This document shows positions 5,578 to 11,250 of a DNA stretch of 11,250 nt, in pieces (position 1 is the first letter of the stretch; every line of letters starts with the position of its first letter). Location: positions 1 through 11,250 of the forward strand of contig CAYZWU010000093.1 of the NCBI GenBank assembly GCA_964482235.1. Direction: 5' to 3'. This stretch comes from CAYZWU01 sp964482235 (GTDB lineage: Bacteria; Planctomycetota; B15-G4; CAYZWU01). The notes beneath the pieces were generated by a model. It saw only the letters and a list, made by a program, of their open reading frames with translations, was not told the origin of the DNA and did not search any database. Both the position numbers and the translations under genes were made by a program.

Positions 5578-8500
5578 ATGCGTATCCAGAAACTGACACT
5601 GCTGTTGCTTGTTCTCATCATGCCCCTGGCCTGGGCCGGCGATGACAGGAAGCGATCCCTCACCGGTTCGGAAATGAACTGGCTGGTCGGCGAGCTCTCC
5701 CACCCCGATCTGGCCCGCCGCGAGGCGGCAACCCAGCGCCTCATCGATGCCGGCGAGGCGGCGGCCCGCAGGGTCAGGTCGCTCTGCGACTCGAGGGACG
5801 AGGGAGCGGCGCTGCGCGCCCGCCGGATCTTCAGCGCCGTTCACGGCGTGAGCCCCGAGATCTACGACGAGGTGAATGCGATCATCAGGCAGCCGGGCAG
5901 CACGAGATCGGAGATCGGCGCCAAGGCCAAGAAGATCGTTGCCGCCGGGCCCGGGGCAGCGGACCTGGCTCTCCGGTTCCTCAAGAACTCCGGCGAGCTC
6001 GGCACCGAGATCGCCGTCCGCACCGCACTGGACAAGATAGCGGCGGGCATCGATCTCAGGGACAGCCAGTTCGCGTCCATCATGAACCGCTCTGCGACCG
6101 CGTCGAACGCCCTGGTCAACGTGATGTACGACCGGGACTGCCAGCGGATCGTCCGGACCCATGCGCTCTGGCTCTACTCGCTCGTCACCGGCGAGGAGCG
6201 TGCCAAGGGTCTGACCTTCCTGCTCACCGATCCGGACCCGGTCATCCGGCACGAAGCCGCCCTGGCTGCCGCCGAGACTGTTTCGGCGCGCAATTTCGAC
6301 AACATCGCCGCCGGTCTGGGGGAGAATGCCACGCCTGAGCGCAATATCCTGGCCAATGCGGCTGCCAGCCGGCTCACGGTCAAAGACCTGGAAAAGCACA
6401 TCGAATCATCAAGCGAATCCGTGTCCGGCCTGGCTGCCATCGTCCTGGGCTTCAAGAGGGACGAGAAGGCGCTCGAGACGCTGACGGCGCGCATCGGCGA
6501 CGAGAGGCGCGTCCCCGTGCTCGAGGCGATTGCCGCCGGTCTGGCCGAGTACCGCAGTCCGGAGGGGATCGAGGCGCTGGTCTCGATCTACACGGCGAAC
6601 ATATCGTCCTCCAAGCACGCCAGGGTCCGCGCTGCAGCCGTCTCAGCGCTGAGGTATCAGGCCTCGGAGCGCGAGGCGCGCGGCTGCATCACGGCCGCCC
6701 TCCTCGACTCGGACGAGGGCGTCCGCCTCATGGCTGCCGACTCCCTGGCCTCCCTGGCGACGCGCAACGCCGCCCCGGCGCTGGTCTTCGCCGCGCTCAA
6801 CGACGAAAGCGACACGATCCGGGCACGCGCCCTCTCTGGCCTCAAGGCGTTGATCCCGGACGGCCCCGCGTCATCGATCTCGGGCGGCAACGTGCTGGAC
6901 AAGCTGGCGGACAAATGGAAGAAGTGGCTCGACAGGAATCGGGACTCCTTCGAGAAGGAAGAGCTTCCCTGGTTCGTCGACTCCCGCGACGCCGTCCGGA
7001 TCGTGAGCCATATCCGCGACAACATCGAGAGCTCGTTCTTCTATTTCGAAAAGAAGGAGCTGGTGAAGGAAGAGGCTCTCAACAAGGCGGCGATCCAGGC
7101 CATGAAGCAGGTGTTCAAGGGCAGCGATCCCGTCAAGATGGACGGGACAGACAAGAAGATCATCGAGGCCGTGCTCAGTTCGAGATCGGTCGCGAATCCC
7201 GAGACCGTTCTCTCCTGTCTCGGCGCGATCCCCTTCGAGGCGGAGACGAGCGACCTGGTCCGGATCACCAACTCGGCGGCCAACGGCATGCTGGGGAGCC
7301 TGGGCGACCGCTACTCGCGCCTGAACCTCTCCAACGACCCCGAGGGGAAGGTGAAGCCCGGATGGCTTCCCGGACTCCTGGACAACAGCAACAAGAGCAA
7401 CGGAATCTACGCCTCCATGAAGGACGACATCTATGTCGTGGACTTCATCCTCTACGACTCGCCGGCTTTCTACGCCGGCATCCGGGTTGGAGACCAGCTG
7501 GTCAAGGTCGGCGAGAAGTTCGCCGGCGAGCTGACGCGCAGGGAAGTGCTCAAGCAGGTCAACGAGGAAGGCGAATTCCAGTTCCTTCGCGAGGGATGGA
7601 ACCGCCCCTACTCCTTCTCCCTGACGCCCGTGGAGGTCATGACCAGGCGCCAGGTCACCCGCGCCATCCTGCCGGGCAGGATCGGATATGTCCGCCTCAA
7701 GGCTTTTGACATCGGCTGCTCGGTGAAGATCGAGCAGGCGCTCCAGGAGATGGAGAGGGAAGGCATCTGCGGCCTGATCCTCGACCTCCGCAACAACCCC
7801 GGCGGAACGGTGATCGACGCCACGGCCATCGTTGACAAGTTCCTGCCCGAGGGCAAGACGATCTGCGTCAACGTGACGCGCGGCGGAAGGGACATGCACG
7901 AGGAGGAGGAGGAGGAGCTCAAATCGACCGACTCCACGACGGACCGGGAGTATCCCGTGGCCGTCCTGGTCAATCGATCGAGCGCCAGCGCCTCGGAGAT
8001 GACCTCGGGCAGCCTACAGGGCAACGAGCGGGCCGTCATCGTCGGCGAGACCACTTTCGGGAAGGGGATCGGCCAGAGCGGCAGCACCGTCGCCGGCTTC
8101 TCGAGCGAGACGGCGCTGGGCAAGACGCGCTCCGTCTATGTGGTCTACCTGACCATGATGCGCTACCTGCTCCCCGAAGGGAATCGAAGCATCCACCTCG
8201 TCGGCGTGGAGCCCGACGTTCCGGTACTCAAGCGCTCGCTCAAGGGCGCTGCCTTCGACAAGGTGATGAAGGCCCGGAACCACAAGGCCATGCAGGAATA
8301 CGTGGCCGATCTGCTGGAAAACCACCGCGACACCGCCATCGCCCTGGCGATCTTCGACGGCGAGGACACGGTGCGCTATCCCGGCTTCGACAAGGTCTAC
8401 GGCAAGATCAAGCGGTGGGTTTCGGAGAAGGAAGCCCGCCGGATCGTGCGCCGCGACATCCGCAACAGGCTGATCGAGGAGGCGGACGACGATCTGTTCA

Positions 8501-8613
8501 GGAAACTCTTCTACGATATCCAGGAGGACCGCACACTCAGGGCGGGAGTCCGTGAAATCGCCTCGGAAGCGTCCGTCGAGCTCATCGAATTCGAGGAATA
8601 CGGCAAGCTTTGA
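5578..8613 (+). CDS. Exported HEAT-repeat, PDZ-containing S41 (C-terminal-processing) peptidase
   Basis: This 1011-residue protein begins with a signal peptide (basic MRIQK, hydrophobic 6-18, AWA near 20), so it should act outside the cytoplasmic membrane. Residues of about 35-425 contain HEAT-like alpha-helical repeats, clearest at 216-235 and 348-425. A helical pre-domain (about 470-590, with GDRYSRL at 576-582) precedes a PDZ domain (about 608-690, with SPAFYAGIRVGDQLV) and the S41 core. GLILDLRNNPGG (732-743) and SSASASE (801-807) are diagnostic. S804, K829 and Q833 align with the Ser-Lys-Gln triad of CtpB-type proteases. The position equivalent to Prc D441 is G815. The C-terminal tail (about 885-1011) is charged and helical. 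ATG has AGGGAG (5566-5571) 6 nt upstream. It is followed after 55 bp by the next exported protein, presumably co-transcribed. Confidence 0.92.
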   Translation: MRIQKLTLLLLVLIMPLAWAGDDRKRSLTGSEMNWLVGELSHPDLARREAATQRLIDAGEAAARRVRSLCDSRDEGAALRARRIFSAVHGVSPEIYDEVNAIIRQPGSTRSEIGAKAKKIVAAGPGAADLALRFLKNSGELGTEIAVRTALDKIAAGIDLRDSQFASIMNRSATASNALVNVMYDRDCQRIVRTHALWLYSLVTGEERAKGLTFLLTDPDPVIRHEAALAAAETVSARNFDNIAAGLGENATPERNILANAAASRLTVKDLEKHIESSSESVSGLAAIVLGFKRDEKALETLTARIGDERRVPVLEAIAAGLAEYRSPEGIEALVSIYTANISSSKHARVRAAAVSALRYQASEREARGCITAALLDSDEGVRLMAADSLASLATRNAAPALVFAALNDESDTIRARALSGLKALIPDGPASSISGGNVLDKLADKWKKWLDRNRDSFEKEELPWFVDSRDAVRIVSHIRDNIESSFFYFEKKELVKEEALNKAAIQAMKQVFKGSDPVKMDGTDKKIIEAVLSSRSVANPETVLSCLGAIPFEAETSDLVRITNSAANGMLGSLGDRYSRLNLSNDPEGKVKPGWLPGLLDNSNKSNGIYASMKDDIYVVDFILYDSPAFYAGIRVGDQLVKVGEKFAGELTRREVLKQVNEEGEFQFLREGWNRPYSFSLTPVEVMTRRQVTRAILPGRIGYVRLKAFDIGCSVKIEQALQEMEREGICGLILDLRNNPGGTVIDATAIVDKFLPEGKTICVNVTRGGRDMHEEEEEELKSTDSTTDREYPVAVLVNRSSASASEMTSGSLQGNERAVIVGETTFGKGIGQSGSTVAGFSSETALGKTRSVYVVYLTMMRYLLPEGNRSIHLVGVEPDVPVLKRSLKGAAFDKVMKARNHKAMQEYVADLLENHRDTAIALAIFDGEDTVRYPGFDKVYGKIKRWVSEKEARRIVRRDIRNRLIEEADDDLFRKLFYDIQEDRTLRAGVREIASEASVELIEFEEYGKL

Positions 8614-8621
8614 TACCCTGA

Positions 8622-8640
8622 TCGCTTTTCATCGAAGCGA
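8622..8640 (+). other. Intercistronic hairpin between the S41 gene and the downstream gene
   Basis: TCGCTT (8622-8627) and AAGCGA (8635-8640) are perfect complements around a 7-nt loop in the 55-bp gap between the two exported-protein genes. An A-rich run, not a T-run, follows, so it is not an intrinsic terminator on this strand. It might protect the 3' end of the upstream message or tune expression of the second gene. Six-bp dyads arise by chance fairly often. Confidence 0.3.
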
Positions 8641-8668
8641 AGAAAAAAGAGAGCGAGGAGATCTTCAA

Positions 8669-11116
8669 ATGTTTTACATGCTCAGAGTCCTGGTCTTGTT
8701 CATTCTCCTTTCCGGAACAGGCGGCACGGCCTGGTCGCAGGAAGACGATCCCGCACCCGCCGGGGCGCCTCCCCTGGAGGCTCCTGTTGCACAGCCCGTA
8801 TCCGATGACACAGAGGAGATCGCCTCCCTGCCTGATGAGGAGCCTTTGCATGCGGTGCCCAGCTTCTGCATCGACAAGGAATACGTTGCCGCCTTCTTGT
8901 GCGGATACACCAGGGACATCGAGAAGGCCTTTCTTTCCACTGCCGTCGGCCGGCTCCTCGAGGAAGAGCCCGAGATCAAGGAGCTTGCAGACAGGATCAA
9001 GGAGAGATACGAGAAGAAGGCCGCACTCCTGAAGGAGCTCCAGAACCTGGCCCAGGATCTGGGCGAGGAGTGGAAGCTCGAGCAGATCCTGAGCAACTGG
9101 TTCGCCGAGATCGACGAGACCAAGCTGGCCCTGGAGACCATGCAGGCGTTCATCTATGTCGACGAGGACGATGAGGGCGAAATGCTGGTCAGCTTCTTCA
9201 TCTCGGCGGTCATCGCCGATGACAGCGTGGCTCTGGTATCAAGCAAGTTCGAGGAGCTTGTGAAGATCCTGGAAGAGAGCGACGAGGTGGAGAAGGTCGA
9301 ACCGCGCATCTCCTCCAACGGCATCGATGTTCACGCCTACAGCTACGAGGAAAACGAGCTGGACAACGTCTGGTTCTTCATGGATGAAGACGAGATCTAC
9401 TGCGGCTTCAACGACCTGGGACTGGTCGACAAGCTGGAAAGCAGATTACCGGATTCCCTCTACGCAGCTTCCAACAGATTCATCAGCGGTACCAGCGTGA
9501 TAACCTGCGAGCTCCCTGTCGATCATCTCATCGACTTGGCGATGGAGGATCTCACCGATGACGAGCGGGCCGACGCGGAGGGCATGCTCGACGTCCTCGG
9601 CGTCTCGAATCTTTCGAGCCTTGTGGCCGACGTATCCCTGGAAGGACTCAATATTCGCCAGTCCCTCTTCCTCGGTATCGAAGAGGAACCGAAGGGCCTC
9701 TTCTCCCTGCTGCGTCCTCTCGACGCCGATGTCGCCGTGCCCTACGTTCCGGAGATCGCACCGAACCTGCTGACCATGCGGGCCTCCATAGACATCGAAG
9801 CGCTGATCACTCTCATCAAGGACATCGTCAAGGAAATCGAATCGGACAACGAGGAAGAAGAAACCAGCGTCATGGAGAAGGAGCTCTTCAAGATGGTGGT
9901 GGACGAGGGAGCCAAGGCCCTGAACGGCGGCTTCGTCTTCTCCCTTTCCTCGCCCAAGCCGGGAAGCATGGTACCGCGCTTCGCCGTGGCCTTCGGTCTG
10001 GGGGAACAGGAGAAGTTCGACCACCTCCTCTCGCTCGCCAAGAAGGCGATGACCGGGATCATCTTCGAGGAGAGCGAATACAAGGGCGTGACCTTCACCT
10101 CCGTCAAGATCCCCAACAATCCGGCCCCCCTCGTTCCCTCCTACACCCAGATCGACGACGTGTTCTATCTGGCCGAGACCCCCTGGACGCTGAAAACGAT
10201 CATCGGATCGATCAAGGACAAGGAGGGGGCTTCGGATAGCGAGGACGGGAAAACCGAGCTGGCCGCCATTCCTCTCGAAACCGGAGCCCTGGTGGTGGAT
10301 ACCGACTTCGATGCACGCGAGATCTACCGTCTTCTCTACGATCAGTACATGCCCATCGTCCAGGTCGCTTTCCAGGCAGCGATGAACCAGCAAGGCAGCA
10401 AGCGGGAGACTCTCCTCGACCTGGCCGAGCTGCCCCTCTCCGACGTGATTCTCGAGCACCTGACCCCGGGACGCGCCGGGGCCGCCTTCGGTCCCGATGG
10501 GCTTTACATGAGCGCCGTCTCGCCTCTTGGCGATCCCATCACGACGTCCCTTGCCGCCATCTCCCTGCCCTTCGGGCTGGTGGCATACGGCCAGGGACTG
10601 GACTCCGAGCTCGCCAAGGCAGAGCGCAAGGTCTGCAAGCTGCGTGCCAGCAAGATCGCGGAGGCCCTCAAGGTCTTCCGCCAGACCTTCGGAGCAGGCA
10701 AGCGCCTGCCTGCCTCGCTGGGAGAGCTGGTGAGCCGCGGCCTGATCGACGACCTGGATCTCTTCCTCGTGCCTTCGGACGACAAGCCCGCCTCGATCGA
10801 ATTCGAGAACGAGGACGGCGATGTGGAGGAGTTCGACGTCTCCTACAAGTATCTTTCGAACTCGAAGTTCAAGGTCCCTGCCAGCGACCTGAAGAACAGC
10901 CTTGAGTTCGCTTTCGATGGAGCTTTCGACATCGAGACCATTCTCGATGCGCAGTACTCGAACGAGCGGAACGGTTCGAAAGACGAGGAGACGAAGATCG
11001 TGATCCTCTACGAGATGAACAAGAACGCCCACGGCGGCAGGATCATCGTCTGCAGCGACGGCACCGTCTTTCACGTGTCCGAGCGTGCTTTCAAGAAGAT
11101 CATCGCCTTGAAATGA
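8669..11116 (+). CDS. Secreted acidic protein with duplicated DUF3352-like halves and pseudopilin-like H-X8-DG C-terminal module
   Basis: The start is set at ATG 8669 (GAGGAG at 8655-8660, 8-nt spacing), giving 815 residues. The open frame reaches back to 8552, but that would bury the signal peptide and overlap the S41 gene. A signal peptide (about 1-23, MLRVLVLFILLSGTGG core) is followed by a Pro/Ala/Glu-rich stretch (24-60). Two segments look homologous: about 171-262 and 435-520. Each has a hydrophobic strand, an amphipathic helix, a Gly-centred strand, then an 'x-aromatic-acidic-[IV]-[FY]' strand and a closing helix, as in DUF3352-type exported proteins. A predicted helical stretch (95-135) lies in front. 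The C-terminus (about 655-815) resembles a type II secretion pseudopilin-like domain: RLPASLGELVSRGLIDDLDL (679-698), VPSDD (701-705) and YEMNKNAHGGRIIVCSDG (781-798). It lacks the N-terminal prepilin helix. Function unknown; it probably acts with the S41 peptidase. Confidence 0.8.
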   Translation: MFYMLRVLVLFILLSGTGGTAWSQEDDPAPAGAPPLEAPVAQPVSDDTEEIASLPDEEPLHAVPSFCIDKEYVAAFLCGYTRDIEKAFLSTAVGRLLEEEPEIKELADRIKERYEKKAALLKELQNLAQDLGEEWKLEQILSNWFAEIDETKLALETMQAFIYVDEDDEGEMLVSFFISAVIADDSVALVSSKFEELVKILEESDEVEKVEPRISSNGIDVHAYSYEENELDNVWFFMDEDEIYCGFNDLGLVDKLESRLPDSLYAASNRFISGTSVITCELPVDHLIDLAMEDLTDDERADAEGMLDVLGVSNLSSLVADVSLEGLNIRQSLFLGIEEEPKGLFSLLRPLDADVAVPYVPEIAPNLLTMRASIDIEALITLIKDIVKEIESDNEEEETSVMEKELFKMVVDEGAKALNGGFVFSLSSPKPGSMVPRFAVAFGLGEQEKFDHLLSLAKKAMTGIIFEESEYKGVTFTSVKIPNNPAPLVPSYTQIDDVFYLAETPWTLKTIIGSIKDKEGASDSEDGKTELAAIPLETGALVVDTDFDAREIYRLLYDQYMPIVQVAFQAAMNQQGSKRETLLDLAELPLSDVILEHLTPGRAGAAFGPDGLYMSAVSPLGDPITTSLAAISLPFGLVAYGQGLDSELAKAERKVCKLRASKIAEALKVFRQTFGAGKRLPASLGELVSRGLIDDLDLFLVPSDDKPASIEFENEDGDVEEFDVSYKYLSNSKFKVPASDLKNSLEFAFDGAFDIETILDAQYSNERNGSKDEETKIVILYEMNKNAHGGRIIVCSDGTVFHVSERAFKKIIALK

Positions 11117-11250
11117 CCTCTTGATCTGAAGAGTCTTGCTGTCCGGGAGTGTGGCTGCCTGCCGGTCGGCCCCTGCCGGTCGGCGTAGAGTGCTCCGTTG
11201 CGGAGCTGGGACGTCGGAAGACCTCCTTCCATGAGAAGGCCAACCGTGTC
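11117..11250. other. Non-coding tail of the window with tandem repeat and hairpin
   Basis: No gene is supported here. A 13-bp sequence, CCTGCCGGTCGGC, occurs twice in tandem with one base between (11158-11170 and 11172-11184); each copy contains the dyad GCCG-GT-CGGC. A further perfect stem GCTCCG/CGGAGC with loop TTG (11192-11206) follows, but without a T-run. GGAAG/CTTCC (11216-11220 and 11226-11230) forms another small dyad. The region may serve as a factor-dependent terminator for the S41 operon. An ATG at 11231 runs to the window end but has no convincing Shine-Dalgarno and is too short to judge. Confidence 0.45.

Noticed and set aside
5433..5645. 70-codon plus-strand frame in the leader of the S41 gene
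   Set aside because: It overlaps the S41 start in another frame, its Pro/Gly-rich stretch is produced by the tandem hairpin repeats, and it has no ribosome site.
6871..7899. 342-codon minus-strand open frame inside the S41 peptidase gene
   Set aside because: Antisense to the HEAT/PDZ/S41 coding region, with no independent start signals or motifs.
8552..8668. N-terminal extension of the last gene by 39 codons
   Set aside because: It would overlap the S41 gene by 62 bp, puts a basic Ser/Arg stretch before the signal peptide, and ATG 8669 has a strong Shine-Dalgarno sequence.
9446..11074. 542-codon minus-strand open frame opposite the second exported-protein gene
   Set aside because: Shadow of a frame that has a signal peptide, a good ribosome site and recognisable modules; the antisense product is low-complexity Gly/Leu/Val/His-rich.
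1..11250. Defence island, prophage, insertion sequence or CRISPR array
   Set aside because: No transposase, integrase, phage structural gene, nuclease or toxin motif, and no regularly spaced repeat array, was found; gene content is chromosomal and compositionally even by eye.

Overview
The window is a GC-rich bacterial chromosomal segment with eight convincing protein genes and no rRNA, tRNA, CRISPR array or transposase. Several family traits point to the Planctomycetes/PVC neighbourhood or a related candidate phylum. These are a zinc-finger anti-sigma factor carrying an extracytoplasmic squalene-cyclase-type repeat domain, an exported S41 protease with a long HEAT-repeat front end, and a pseudopilin-like C-terminal module with an H-X8-DG motif. 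This placement is an inference from protein style only; no phylogenetic marker is present.

Left half (79-4742, all on the minus strand). Read in transcription order, a TIM-barrel sugar-phosphate isomerase/epimerase-like gene is followed by thiL (thiamine-phosphate kinase) and tsaE (ATPase of the tRNA t6A system). thiL and tsaE overlap by 17 bp, and both appear to start at TTG behind strong Shine-Dalgarno sequences. After a 114-bp gap that holds a candidate sigma-70-type promoter, a small hairpin with a T10 run and a GGAACTT element, an ECF sigma factor and its anti-sigma factor follow, coupled by an ATGA overlap.

Right half (4856-11116, all on the plus strand). A compact Cys-based dual-specificity-type phosphatase is transcribed divergently from the isomerase across a 113-bp gap. 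After a 248-bp intergenic region with a TATAAT box and two tandem copies of a 19-nt hairpin unit comes a two-gene exported module. The first gene is a 1011-residue HEAT-PDZ-S41 peptidase. The second is an 815-residue secreted acidic protein with an apparent internal duplication and the H-X8-DG module.

The metabolic genes (isomerase, thiL, tsaE, phosphatase) look like ordinary housekeeping. The least explained parts are (a) the sigma/anti-sigma pair whose sensor is a predicted alpha/alpha-toroid domain, and (b) the exported protease/partner pair with its repeated hairpins in the leader. Nothing in the sequence directly links (a) to (b); any connection is hypothesis.
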